Positions 43,363 to 52,509 are shown, counted from the first letter of the stretch. The stretch: DNA of 64,000 bases from an uncultured Rhizobiaceae group bacterium (GCA_947501445.1 CANMVS010000003.1:124001-188000); one strand, 5' to 3'. The notes: generated from the sequence alone by a model not told the origin. A program made the numbers and translations.

Positions 43363-44570
43363 GACAAAGACCTCTCGGGCCAGTTGACCGGCTGTCCATA
43401 AATATTTTCGATGGTGGTGACCTGCGGTTCGCCAGCCGAGATGCCGGCCACGCCAACCACATTGGCGCGGGTCACAAAAGCCTGCCCGCGGAACCCGAAA
43501 ATCACCGTATCACCCGTGGCGGGACGTACCGGGCCGGTGGCATCTATCATTGCGTAATAGTCGATGGCCGAATAATCCGGAATTTCGACCGGGGCCAATG
43601 CGCTGCGTTCACTGGTGGGCTCACCCGATACAAGCGCCTTCACATCGTATTTGGGGAATACCGGGTCAACATAAAGCCCGCCGCCGAAACAAAATGCATT
43701 GTCACCGTGATGGTGGGAGACTTCGCTCAGATAGAGCACTGCCGGGTCTTCGGGCAGATCTTCCATCGCGTGCAGGGGGGTGGTGCCATGCAGGGCATTT
43801 CCGGGTTCACATTGGGTTGCGCCCGCCTCAGCCAGTGCCGGGAGCATAACCGTGGAATTTGTACCTGGCGCATTCACCTCAATGCCGGTTCGCCCTGAAG
43901 CGGCAAGTGTTTCTGATGCCCGTGATAATGTGGCAAGGTTGGGTGTGGGGGTCACCTTGCGGCTGTCCAGATCAAACAGCAGTGCCGGGAACGTTGTGAT
44001 CCCGGCAAAATGCGCGCCGTCCAGTGCATCAATCTGATCGGCCACCTGACAGATATCCTGCGCAGCAAAGCCGCCTTCGTGGCCGTGATAGAATGTATCG
44101 CCTTCGGTTTGGATGCGGGCCATGAGGTTTTGTATGCGCCCTGCATTGTGGGCGGCGGCCGCAGCTTGCCTTGCCTTTTCCACGGAAAATACGGTCCAAT
44201 AGTCAGGCCGCAATCGGGCGGCGGCAAAATCCGCATCCCCATGCGGCACCTGAACAAGGTGACCCAGGTGCCCTGTTTTCAGTCCGGCGCGATGGCAGGC
44301 CACCGCGCACTCCATATCCACCGCTACGGACCGATTGATACCACCGCGCATAATAGCCTGACAGAAGCCGGAATGCCGTGCGACCTGTTTCGTCATGGCA
44401 AATGTCTTGAGCCCCAGCCGATTGGCTTCGGTCACAAATATTCGGGCATTTTGTTCGATGGCATCAAGGTCCAGCACATAGGAATTGGCTGGTATTTTGC
44501 CGTCCTGATGCAAAGCCATCGCGGCTTCGATGAATTTCGGATTGCGGCTGATTAAGGTTTCAAGAAACAT
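43359..44570 (-). CDS. YhfX-like PLP-dependent fold-type III enzyme (alanine-racemase-like)
   Basis: 403 residues. The N-terminus (MFLETLISRNPKFIEAAMAL, HQDGKIPANSYVLDLDAIEQ) and the PLP lysine region (TFAMTKQVARHSG, Lys61) align with E. coli YhfX, as do GHLVQVPHG, NAPGTNSTVMLPALAEAG and YLSEVSHHHGDNAFCFGGGLY. Fold-type III enzymes racemise, decarboxylate or cleave amino acids; the YhfX reaction is unknown. Its position inside an ABC-transport operon with an M20 hydrolase suggests it acts on an amino acid released from the imported compound. Confidence 0.85.
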   Translation of the reverse strand: MFLETLISRNPKFIEAAMALHQDGKIPANSYVLDLDAIEQNARIFVTEANRLGLKTFAMTKQVARHSGFCQAIMRGGINRSVAVDMECAVACHRAGLKTGHLGHLVQVPHGDADFAAARLRPDYWTVFSVEKARQAAAAAHNAGRIQNLMARIQTEGDTFYHGHEGGFAAQDICQVADQIDALDGAHFAGITTFPALLFDLDSRKVTPTPNLATLSRASETLAASGRTGIEVNAPGTNSTVMLPALAEAGATQCEPGNALHGTTPLHAMEDLPEDPAVLYLSEVSHHHGDNAFCFGGGLYVDPVFPKYDVKALVSGEPTSERSALAPVEIPDYSAIDYYAMIDATGPVRPATGDTVIFGFRGQAFVTRANVVGVAGISAGEPQVTTIENIYGQPVNWPERSLS

Positions 44571-44584
44571 ACCTGGTCCCCCGT

Positions 44585-45538
44585 TTAACGATTGACGTCG
44601 CGCAGCGAAATGGCGACCGCAATTAAAATTATCAGACCCCGGACGATCATCTGGTCCGAGACTTTCAGGTTCATCAGGATAAGCCCGTTGTTCAGCATCC
44701 CCATCAATAGTGATCCCAGAAGGGCACCGATAACAGAGCCCTTACCGCCGTTAAGTGCAGTGCCACCGACAATAACGGCGGCGATTACCGTCATCAGATC
44801 GCTCTCGCCCAATGTATATTTGGCTGCCTGAAGACGACCGGCATAAAGCAGCCCGGCCAACCCGGCACATCCGCCACAGATAGTCAGCACATAGAGCCGA
44901 ATTCGCGGTACCTTGATGCCCGAGACCTGTGCCGCACGCGGGCTGTCACCGGTGGCAAGCACGTGGGCGCCGAACCGGGTGTGCCGGTATATGATATGGC
45001 CAAGTGCCACACCCAGGACGGTCCAGATCACCAGTGACGGGATAGAGAATAATTTGCCGGACCCGAATATTGCCGTGAAACTGTCGTTGATTACCGGGAT
45101 GGACCGCAGATCGGTCATCGAGCGTGCGATCCCGGCAAACAGCCCCATGGTTGCCAAAGTCACCAGAAAAGAGGGCAGCTTCAGATAGGCTACCAACAGG
45201 CCGTTGAATGCTCCGATTGCGATGCCGACACCCAGCCCGGCGGCGATGCCCACAAACATTGGCATGCTTTGCATCACAACTGCCGCAGACAACGCAGAGA
45301 CCGCAACGATGGAGCCAAAACTCAAATCGATTTCACCGGCCGAAAGTGCAAAAACCAGTCCGATGGCCATGATTGTCACCGGTGCCGTCTGCAGGACAAT
45401 ATTGGTCAGGTTGCGCTGGGTCAAAAAACCATCGTCGTGCAGCGTGAGCGCAAAAAAGACAAAGATGGCCAGAAATCCCACATAGATGACCATCTGCTGC
45501 AGATCCAGGCCGGGTATTGCTGTTTTCATGCGATCCAT
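44585..45538 (-). CDS. Sugar-type ABC transporter permease (RbsC family)
   Basis: 317 residues from ATG 45538; GTG 45571 would add eleven residues. About ten hydrophobic segments with GEIDLSFGSIVAVSALSAAV and LMTVIAAVIVGGTALNGGKGS, the CUT2 permease signature. It works with the binding protein at 45617 and the ATPase at 42622. Confidence 0.9.
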   Translation of the reverse strand: MDRMKTAIPGLDLQQMVIYVGFLAIFVFFALTLHDDGFLTQRNLTNIVLQTAPVTIMAIGLVFALSAGEIDLSFGSIVAVSALSAAVVMQSMPMFVGIAAGLGVGIAIGAFNGLLVAYLKLPSFLVTLATMGLFAGIARSMTDLRSIPVINDSFTAIFGSGKLFSIPSLVIWTVLGVALGHIIYRHTRFGAHVLATGDSPRAAQVSGIKVPRIRLYVLTICGGCAGLAGLLYAGRLQAAKYTLGESDLMTVIAAVIVGGTALNGGKGSVIGALLGSLLMGMLNNGLILMNLKVSDQMIVRGLIILIAVAISLRDVNR

Positions 45539-45583
45539 ATCGGGCTTTCCATATCGGACATTCCATGTCACTCGGATGAGGAC

Positions 45584-45609
45584 GCGCGGGCAAAGCAGGT
45601 TGCCCGCGC
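45584..45609 (-). promoter_or_regulatory. Perfect stem-loop after the second sugar-binding-protein gene
   Basis: GCGCGGGCAA (45584-45593) and TTGCCCGCGC (45600-45609) form a 10-bp stem with a six-base loop between the binding-protein stop and the permease start. No U-run. Confidence 0.65.
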
Positions 45610-45616
45610 AAGACGA

Positions 45617-46660
45617 TTATCGAACGCTTTCAGGCGCTTCGATATGCAACGATTGCATCCAGCCTTCGGCAATATTGTCTGCCGTAACTGTGACAGCCGG
45701 GGCCACCACAAAGGGTGGAACATCCTGGTCGAGCAGGTCAAGCACAGCTGCTGCCGCCATGGCCCGGCCCAGCTCATAGGCCTCGTCGGCGACAATCGCG
45801 GCAACATTGCCACCGCGCTTCATGTCAAGCGCCACCGGTTCCGACAGGTCAAGTGTGACGATTTTAGTGTCCTTGTTGCCATTGGCCCGCAATGCAGCCA
45901 AAACGCCTTCCGCAGGGCCTGCCCACGTCACATAAATACCACCGATATCGGGGTTTCTGAGCAGCATGGCATTGGCAATCTCTTCGGCGCGTGCCGGGTC
46001 ACTGATGCCCTGTTCCGCAACGATGGAGATATTGGGATAGTCATTCTCAATCGTCGTCTTGAACGCATTGTCGCGCTGGTTGGTGACGTAATAGCTGGCA
46101 TCGTGGAAAATCCAGCCCACAGTGCCCTCATTGCCCATCGAGGCGGCTAGCGCATCGGCGGCCTGTTTGCCCATCTGGAACAAATCATCGGTAACAATTG
46201 CCGCATAATCTTTGGGGTGTTCATAGCCTGCGGGAAGGTTCGACAGGAAAACCAGCTTCACGCCTTCTTCCTTGGCTTCTTCAAAGGCCGCAGCGGACGT
46301 TACCGGGTCCAGAGGCAGTGACAGGATGATGCTGGGTTCCTTTGTCAGAGCCGTTTCGATATCGCTGCGTTGTTTGGCAGCGTCAAAACCGGCACTTGTC
46401 GTGGCAACAACCTTGATCCCCAGGCGGTCAAATTCGTCTGTCGCACCGGCGGTTACGGCATTCACAAAATCCGACTGGTCATGCCACAGCAGTGCGGCTG
46501 TGTAATTGCCGGCCTTGACGGCATCCACATCGGCCTGCGGTACGGTGATGCTTGAAGACGGGGTTGCCGTTTCACCATTGGGGCCTATCGTTTGAGCCAG
46601 TGCGGGTAGGGCGGCCACGGTAAGGACCGCAGCAGCGCAGGTTTTCAAAAAATGTTTCAT
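45617..46660 (-). CDS. Periplasmic sugar-binding protein (Peripla_BP_4)
   Basis: 347 residues from ATG 46660, which overlaps the M20 peptidase stop (ATGA) and has AGGAGG inside that gene's end. Sec signal MKHFLKTCAAAVLTVAALPALA. RbsB-like features: YTAALLWHDQSDFVNAVTAG, ILSLPLDPVTSAAAFEEAKE, GGIYVTWAGPAEGVLAAL. Ligand unknown; the neighbouring amino-acid enzymes suggest a sugar or amino-acid conjugate. Confidence 0.88.
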   Translation of the reverse strand: MKHFLKTCAAAVLTVAALPALAQTIGPNGETATPSSSITVPQADVDAVKAGNYTAALLWHDQSDFVNAVTAGATDEFDRLGIKVVATTSAGFDAAKQRSDIETALTKEPSIILSLPLDPVTSAAAFEEAKEEGVKLVFLSNLPAGYEHPKDYAAIVTDDLFQMGKQAADALAASMGNEGTVGWIFHDASYYVTNQRDNAFKTTIENDYPNISIVAEQGISDPARAEEIANAMLLRNPDIGGIYVTWAGPAEGVLAALRANGNKDTKIVTLDLSEPVALDMKRGGNVAAIVADEAYELGRAMAAAAVLDLLDQDVPPFVVAPAVTVTADNIAEGWMQSLHIEAPESVR

Positions 46661-47940
46661 GGGGTTCCTCCTGTTAAAATTTCCGACTGTGTTGACGCAC
46701 CGCAAAAGCGAACCATGAACAGGGCGAAAGCCCTGATGGATGCCAGATATTCCTTGCAGTTGATGCGTTCTTCGAATGTGTGGGCGACACTGATATCGCC
46801 GGGTGCGCAATAGACCGCAGGGCACCCGATCTGTGACACCAGAAACGGCATTTCAGACCAATAGGGTGCACCGCCGATTGTGCCTTTGTCGCCACTGATG
46901 TCGGCGATGCAGTCTGACAGTGTGAGAGCGGCAGGATGCCGAGGATCAATCTCGACAGGGGACCCGCCCAAGGGATGATCACGGCCTGCGGGATAGTCGA
47001 TTTCAACTGTAATCCCGGGGGCAATTTTGACGGCGTGCACAGCCGCTTCGAATGCGGCCACAGCTTCATTCAGGTCCTCTGATGGCCGAAGCTTGCGGAT
47101 GAGCGACAGGTTGCATTGTCCGGGAACTGCGATATAGCCACCGCCATTGATCGTGGTCACCAGAATATCCGAAGGACCAACAAAACTGTGTTTCGGTCCT
47201 GCGTTCAACTTTTCGCCGTGCTGCCAGATCGCCGCCAGGATGGCGTGGGCGGCCTTAAGCGCATCGACGCCTTTGGACGGTGTGCCGAAATAGGCCGATT
47301 TTCCGGTCACTTTGATATCGGCTATGAAAAACCCGATTTGTGCGGTGTAAACATTCAACCTGGTCGGCTCCACATAGATGGCGAAATCCGGGGCTGCGAG
47401 CGCGCCGCCTTCCACACGTTTAACCAGATCCCTGGCACCCGCGCTGACACCGGTGCCAGGTTCGCCGCTTTCCTCATCACCAATAAAGGCATAGGACACA
47501 TCACCGTTGAGTTTTACGCCGGCGCGATCCAGCAGGCGAAGTGCCGCTAGCGCCGCACAAATGCCGCCCTTGAGGTCGCAGGCACCACGCCCCCAGATTT
47601 CGCCGTCAATTTGCGGCGCCGAATAGGGGTCTTGCCGCTCAGTATCGCGCCATTTTTCCTCCCATCCGCGCACATGCACGGTATCTGTATGGCCGACGAA
47701 CATGAGGTTTTGCCCGGTGCCCGTTCCCTTGCGGGTGCCCCAGATGTTTGGTCGTCCCGGCAAAAATTCAGCCATTTGCGGCGCAAGCGCGAATTCCGTC
47801 ATTACAGCATTCAGGTGGGCGACAAAATTGGCCTCGTTGCCCGTGACACTTTCGCGTCCGATGGCTTCGCACAAAAGCGCTATATCCGCCGCTTCATCCT
47901 GAAGCGTCTGCAATCTGGAGGGCAGGTCAGTGATAGTCAC
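46657..47940 (-). CDS. M20-family metallohydrolase (ArgE/DapE/ACY1-like)
   Basis: 427 residues. Metal and catalytic residues are in place: GHTDTV (His84, Asp86), bridging Asp122 in GRGACDLKGG, the EES pair at 156-157, and a late His in SVAHTFEERI. The dimerisation domain lies in the middle. Such enzymes hydrolyse N-acyl or N-carbamoyl amino acids or dipeptides in the cytosol. It overlaps both the ROK regulator and the binding-protein gene by four bases, so hydrolysis belongs to the same pathway as the uptake. Confidence 0.88.
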   Translation of the reverse strand: MTITDLPSRLQTLQDEAADIALLCEAIGRESVTGNEANFVAHLNAVMTEFALAPQMAEFLPGRPNIWGTRKGTGTGQNLMFVGHTDTVHVRGWEEKWRDTERQDPYSAPQIDGEIWGRGACDLKGGICAALAALRLLDRAGVKLNGDVSYAFIGDEESGEPGTGVSAGARDLVKRVEGGALAAPDFAIYVEPTRLNVYTAQIGFFIADIKVTGKSAYFGTPSKGVDALKAAHAILAAIWQHGEKLNAGPKHSFVGPSDILVTTINGGGYIAVPGQCNLSLIRKLRPSEDLNEAVAAFEAAVHAVKIAPGITVEIDYPAGRDHPLGGSPVEIDPRHPAALTLSDCIADISGDKGTIGGAPYWSEMPFLVSQIGCPAVYCAPGDISVAHTFEERINCKEYLASIRAFALFMVRFCGASTQSEILTGGTP

Positions 47941-49151
47941 GCAGCGCCCTCCTGGTAGGTTTTGATCTGTGGTGGCGGGACGATGATCTCCGCGCCGCGC
48001 AAACCGCCGGAAAACAGCGCGATATGTAGACGGGACAGGGCAACTGATGTGCCGCCCGCCAATGCCGCATGATCGCCCAATACTGAGGTTTCAATAGCGA
48101 TGGGGCGAGGGAAACAATCCTCTAGCGCCGGTCGGATAAGTGCCAACAGTTCTTCGCGTGCGCCGATGGACCCGCCCACGACCACGCAGGATGGATCGAT
48201 GACTGCTGCGATGGCTCCGATGGCCTGCGCGATGAACTTTGCCGCGCGCGCCAGCACATCCTTTGCTGCCTGCTCCCCGGACAGGGCGGCTTCGAATATC
48301 TCGGGCACCATTTTATGTTGCTGCGTCAGCGCCTGATAGTGGGAAATCATTGCCTGGGTGGCCGAGACCCGCTCCATGGCGCCAATTTCGAGGCTTTCCG
48401 GCTCAAACGGGTCGGCACCGAATGGAAGATAACCAATCTCGCCAGCTGCGCCATTGGCACCGCGCACCAGTTGCCCACCAATGACCAGCCCTGCGCCGAT
48501 ACCAGTGCCGATGGATAAAAAGACCAGATCGTCCCGGTCACCCTGATGGGTCATCCAGTGCTCACCAAGGGCTGCCAGATTGACATCATTTTCAACCAGG
48601 ACCTCCACGCCCAGTCGGGTCTGCAGCAGTCCGGCAAAATTGATCCGGTCGATGCCTGCGATATTGGGCGCCATGCGGATATTGCCGCTTTTGATATCAG
48701 GCACGCCCGGCACGCCGATGACCGCCACCCGGATTTTGTCTGGGCCAAAATTGTGACTTTCGGCAGCCTCCAGAATTAGACGGCAGATTTGATGCACGAC
48801 AGCGTCGCCCCCGTCCCGGTCTGTCGGTTCGACCAGTTCGACGATAACGGCACCGGTCAGGTCACACAGCGCCACACGAACCTTGGTTCCACCCAGATCA
48901 ACACTGGCAACCACAGCTGCGTCCGGCATGATTTCATAGATGACGGCACGGCGACCGACATTGCCCTCGGTGCGGCCCACGGTTCGAACCCAGCCGTCAC
49001 TTTCCAGAGAGGAAACCACCTCGGACACGGTCTGTTTTGACAGGCCCGTCATCTTGGCCACACTGGCACGTGAGATCGGACCATATGTCGTAATTGCCTG
49101 AACAACAGCGCTCAGAGACATCCGTCGAGGAAGATTGGCAGGGTTGTCCAT
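47937..49151 (-). CDS. ROK-family transcriptional regulator
   Basis: 404 residues. N-terminal winged HTH (ITTYGPISRASVAKMTGLSK, QTVSEVVSSLESDGWVRTVG) precedes a ROK domain with ASVDLGGTKVRVALCDLTGA and LSIGTGIGAGLVIGGQLVRG. The cysteine-rich zinc motif of ROK kinases is missing (GANGAAGEIGYLPFG instead), consistent with a pure regulator of the NagC/XylR type. It is first in its own operon, immediately behind a perfect palindrome. Confidence 0.9.
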   Translation of the reverse strand: MDNPANLPRRMSLSAVVQAITTYGPISRASVAKMTGLSKQTVSEVVSSLESDGWVRTVGRTEGNVGRRAVIYEIMPDAAVVASVDLGGTKVRVALCDLTGAVIVELVEPTDRDGGDAVVHQICRLILEAAESHNFGPDKIRVAVIGVPGVPDIKSGNIRMAPNIAGIDRINFAGLLQTRLGVEVLVENDVNLAALGEHWMTHQGDRDDLVFLSIGTGIGAGLVIGGQLVRGANGAAGEIGYLPFGADPFEPESLEIGAMERVSATQAMISHYQALTQQHKMVPEIFEAALSGEQAAKDVLARAAKFIAQAIGAIAAVIDPSCVVVGGSIGAREELLALIRPALEDCFPRPIAIETSVLGDHAALAGGTSVALSRLHIALFSGGLRGAEIIVPPPQIKTYQEGAA

Positions 49152-49159
49152 GGTGGTCC

Positions 49160-49192
49160 TTATTTAGTTCGTCCAGTTACCGAACTAAATAA
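49160..49192. promoter_or_regulatory. Perfect inverted-repeat operator for the ROK regulator
   Basis: TTATTTAGTTCG (49160-49171) and CGAACTAAATAA (49181-49192) form a perfect 12-bp inverted repeat with a nine-base spacer, ending nine bases before the ROK start codon. ROK repressors bind this kind of long AT-rich TTAGTT/AACTAA palindrome. It predicts tight autorepression of the whole operon. Confidence 0.8.
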
Positions 49193-49520
49193 TATGACGG
49201 AGCGGGTGTCAACCGTTTTGTTTGATGCGTCAGCCTTTGCAAGGGGTCGGTATCCGGCTTCGCAAACGTAAAAACATGACCTGAGTTACAATGTCATATT
49301 CTGTGGGCGGCCTATTGGGTGCCCGAAACACCATGGGTTGGCGTAGGTTCGAATACTATTCCTGTATCGGTGGAAATTCATCTATATCGGTTTGAAAAAT
49401 ATGAACAAATTTTCTAATAGATAACGTTCAATGTTAAAATTCGCCAAAATTTCCACAAATATTTACTAATTGTAAAAATAAACAGTTGTGTAATAGTATA
49501 TAAAATGCAAAATTTAACAA
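49193..49520. other. AT-rich non-coding region upstream of DUF3750 paralogue B
   Basis: No gene is visible. From about 49380 the sequence becomes strongly AT-rich with short A and T tracts (AATTTTCTAATAG, AAAATTTCCACAAATATTTAC), unlike the rest of the window. It may be a bent-DNA promoter region for the gene at 49521 or recently acquired sequence. Confidence 0.5.
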
Positions 49521-50258
49521 ATGACCTCTTTTGTATTATTTATACTTGCTGTATATTTTGCGCCAATGCTGGTGTGCTTCCTGGTATACGCAGCAAACAT
49601 GCCTCAGGTCGAATGGTATATGGCAGACAGTTCATCGACTGGACTAGCGCCGGATCCGGCTGTGGAAAAATCAGCAATTGTGCAGATCTATTCGGCCCGC
49701 GCTTATGGTTGGCTTGGTATATTTGCCGTGCATACCTGGCTTGTCTTCAAGGAAGAAGGTGCCGATCAATACAGCCGCTACGACGTGGCCGGATGGGGAG
49801 AGACATTGCGGTTTTGTATGGCGCCTCCTGACAGTCGCTGGTGTGGAAACCAACCGGAGGTGGTTGAGGAGATACGCGGTGAAAGTGCCAAATCAGCTAT
49901 TCCGAAAATCCAGGCTGCCATAGCAAGCTACCCCTATATCGATGCTGTTGGCTACATCGCCTGGCCCGGTCCCAATTCCAACAGTTTTGTGGCCAATATC
50001 ATCAGGCAGGTGCCAGAGTTGCGGGTGTCACTTCCCCCCAAGGCAATCGGCAAAGACTTTGCTCATCGCTGGTTGTCGATAATGCAGACCCCTTCAAAAT
50101 CCGGATGGCAGGTTTCGATCGCCGGTTATTTTGGTATGGCGTTCGGCATTGTTGAGGGGTTGGAATTCCATGTGTTGGGGCAAACGCTCGGCGTGGATCT
50201 TTTGCGACCGGCAATCAAAGTGCCTGCGCTGGGCCGAATTGGCATTTCCCGAAGTTGA
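49521..50258 (+). CDS. DUF3750 protein, paralogue B
   Basis: 245 residues, exactly the length of paralogue A (41810). Membrane helix FVLFILAVYFAPMLVCFLVY, then AIVQIYSARAYGWLGIFAVH, IAWPGPNSNSF and LSIMQTPSKSGWQVSIAGYF, ending LGRIGISRS. Roughly 60 percent of residues look identical to paralogue A by eye. No clear Shine-Dalgarno precedes the ATG. Function unknown. Confidence 0.82.
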   Translation: MTSFVLFILAVYFAPMLVCFLVYAANMPQVEWYMADSSSTGLAPDPAVEKSAIVQIYSARAYGWLGIFAVHTWLVFKEEGADQYSRYDVAGWGETLRFCMAPPDSRWCGNQPEVVEEIRGESAKSAIPKIQAAIASYPYIDAVGYIAWPGPNSNSFVANIIRQVPELRVSLPPKAIGKDFAHRWLSIMQTPSKSGWQVSIAGYFGMAFGIVEGLEFHVLGQTLGVDLLRPAIKVPALGRIGISRS

Positions 50259-50392
50259 ATTGAATACACCTGGCTTTTGACGCGGGTAGTACCCGTATCA
50301 CTAGGCGCCTCGTGCACGCTCCACACCACCAGTTCACGCACGATGGGTGATCATCAATCAAGCTACTGGCAATACTCACTCGATTCCCATTG

Positions 50393-50495
50393 GACCGTTT
50401 CACGTTTTATCAGAAACGGGACAACGGTGTCGGTCTTTGATTTTGTTGATGCAATTCAGGTTTTGCGGATTCCGTCAAAACCCGAATTGCTCTAG
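50393..50495 (-). repeat. Dispersed intergenic repeat, copy 8 (full length)
   Basis: GGACCGTTTCACGTTTTATC, AGAAACGGGACAACGGTGTC, TTGATTTTGTTGATGCAATTC, then the AGGTTTTG hairpin and GAATTGCTCTAG. It ends 38 bp before the next gene. Confidence 0.85.
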
Positions 50496-50533
50496 TATGA
50501 ACATCTGATTCACGCGGTTTTTCGAGGCACGAG

Positions 50534-51460
50534 ATGAAAACGACCAAGCGGCTGCGCGCGCTTTTCAATGCGCCCGAAATACTGGTTCTGCCGGGTGCCC
50601 ACGACGCATTGTCGGCCAAACTTGCTGAGCGCGCCGGGTTCGACGCCATCATCATGGGCGGCTTTCCCATGACCGGGTCGCTTCTGGCTGCACCCGACAG
50701 TTCGCAATTGGGGCTTGCCGAGATCTGTGAACATTTCAGGCGGGTAACCGGCGCCATTGAAATTCCGGTTTTCGCCGACGCAGATACTGGGTTTGGCAAT
50801 GTTTCCAATGTTCGCAGAACAACGCGCGAGTTGGAACGTGCCGGGGTTGCAGGCTTCTTTATTGAAGATCAGGTTTTCCCGAAGCGCTGCGGACACACAC
50901 CCTGTAAGGCGGTGGTCGAAGCACAGGAGATGATTGCCAAGGTCAAGGCTGCAACGGACGCCCGTTTCGATGATGATCTGGTGATCATGGCGCGCACGGA
51001 TGCGCTGGCTGTTGAAGGACTTTCAGCAACGATTGACTGTGCTGCCCTCTACCGTGAAGCCGGCGCTGATGTACTGTTTGTTGAAGCACCGACCAGTGTT
51101 GAAGAGATGCAGCGCATTGTTGATGAACTGGGCGGATTGCACATGGCCAATATTATCGATCATGGCATGACGCCGGATCTGACAGCCGCACAATTGCATG
51201 CGATCGGATATGCTTCAGCCTGTTGGGGGTTGAGTTCGATTTTTACCATGACAAAGGCGCTGACCAGGCTTTATGACGGATTAAAAGCGGATGGAACAAC
51301 GGCTAATGAACGTGAACGTATGGTGAGTTTCGACGAATTCACCGAGTTGGTCGGGCTGCCGGAACTCAGAAATCAGGAGCAGGGCGATCTTGATTTTGCC
51401 AAAGCACTGCTGCGGTCAAAAGACCCGGAAAATGACAGGCTCACCAAGGGGACTAAATGA
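50534..51460 (+). CDS. Isocitrate lyase / PEP mutase superfamily enzyme
   Basis: 308 residues, a TIM-barrel of the 2-methylisocitrate lyase / carboxyPEP phosphonomutase / oxaloacetate decarboxylase group. Metal site FADADTGFGN (Asp82, Asp84) and catalytic loop FPKRCGH (Lys117, Cys119, His121), the lyase-type motif. That loop points to cleavage of a 2,3-dicarboxylate such as methylisocitrate or dimethylmalate rather than to a phosphonate mutase. It overlaps the M19 dipeptidase gene by four bases, so the two are co-translated; the shared pathway is not obvious. Confidence 0.85.
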   Translation: MKTTKRLRALFNAPEILVLPGAHDALSAKLAERAGFDAIIMGGFPMTGSLLAAPDSSQLGLAEICEHFRRVTGAIEIPVFADADTGFGNVSNVRRTTRELERAGVAGFFIEDQVFPKRCGHTPCKAVVEAQEMIAKVKAATDARFDDDLVIMARTDALAVEGLSATIDCAALYREAGADVLFVEAPTSVEEMQRIVDELGGLHMANIIDHGMTPDLTAAQLHAIGYASACWGLSSIFTMTKALTRLYDGLKADGTTANERERMVSFDEFTELVGLPELRNQEQGDLDFAKALLRSKDPENDRLTKGTK

Positions 51461-52509
51461 ACAATCCACTGATATTCGACGGGCACAATGATGTGCTTGG
51501 CAAAATGCTCAAAGATGGTGGCCCGTCTGCAATAGATGCATTCATAACTGGCAATGATGGCCATATTGATCTGCCAAAGGCGCAAAAGGGCGGGTTGGGC
51601 GGCGGTTTTTTTGCCATTTGGGTGTCTTCGCCGATGGACCTTGGTGATGCCTTGAAGGCGATGGCGCAACCAAAATATGATTTGCCGCTGCCAGATGCGG
51701 TGCCGCTGGACCTTGCAACAAAAGATGCACTCGCACAGGCGGCACTGCTCATCCGTCTTGAGGACCGCGGTGCACTCAAGATTTGTCGCAATGCCGCTGA
51801 TATTCGCACATGCCTGAACACCGGCAAGCTTGCCGCCCTCATGCATATGGAGGGGGCTGAGGCCATTGATGCGGATTTGCTGGCGCTGGATGTTTTTTAT
51901 CATGCGGGTTTGCGCTCGATAGGGCCCGTATGGAGCCGGCCGACCATATTCGGCAATGGTGTGCCTTTTCGTTACCCCGGCTCTCCGGATGCGGGCGAAG
52001 GATTGACGCCGGCCGGGCATCGCCTCGTCGACAGATGCAATGAATTGCGGATCATGATTGATCTGGCGCACCTGAATGAAAAGGGTTTTTGGGAGGTTGC
52101 GGCGCGCAGCCATCACCCGCTGGTCGCCACGCACTCCAATGTCCATGCGATCTGTCCTCACGCACGTAACCTGACCGACAGGCAACTTGCGGCCATTGCT
52201 GAAAGTGATGGCATGGTGGGCTTGAATTTCGCCGCAGCGTTTTTGCGCCCGGACGGGAGGATGAATGACGATGTGCCGGTCGAATATATGTTGCGTCACA
52301 TCGACCATCTGATTGAACATCTGGGTGAAGACCGTGTTGGTCTGGGATCGGACTTCGATGGTGCCGTTGTGCCACAGGTCATCGGCGATGCATCAGGTTT
52401 GCCGGTTCTGTGTGAAGCAATGCGTGCCCATGGCTATGATGCCGCCTTGCTGGCAAAACTATGCCATGGCAACTGGCTGCGCGTGCTTGAAAAGACCTTT
52501 GGCAGCTAG
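51457..52509 (+). CDS. M19-family membrane (renal-type) dipeptidase
   Basis: 350 residues. Metal motif FDGHNDVL (His10, Asp12), bridging Glu in MHMEGAEAI, and ATHSNVHAICPHARNLTD with further ligands, ending DRVGLGSDFDGAVVP. Despite the family name there is no signal peptide. M19 enzymes cleave L-D or L-L dipeptides and some beta-lactams. It converges on the dddP gene with a four-base overlap of the two 3' ends. Confidence 0.88.
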   Translation: MNNPLIFDGHNDVLGKMLKDGGPSAIDAFITGNDGHIDLPKAQKGGLGGGFFAIWVSSPMDLGDALKAMAQPKYDLPLPDAVPLDLATKDALAQAALLIRLEDRGALKICRNAADIRTCLNTGKLAALMHMEGAEAIDADLLALDVFYHAGLRSIGPVWSRPTIFGNGVPFRYPGSPDAGEGLTPAGHRLVDRCNELRIMIDLAHLNEKGFWEVAARSHHPLVATHSNVHAICPHARNLTDRQLAAIAESDGMVGLNFAAAFLRPDGRMNDDVPVEYMLRHIDHLIEHLGEDRVGLGSDFDGAVVPQVIGDASGLPVLCEAMRAHGYDAALLAKLCHGNWLRVLEKTFGS

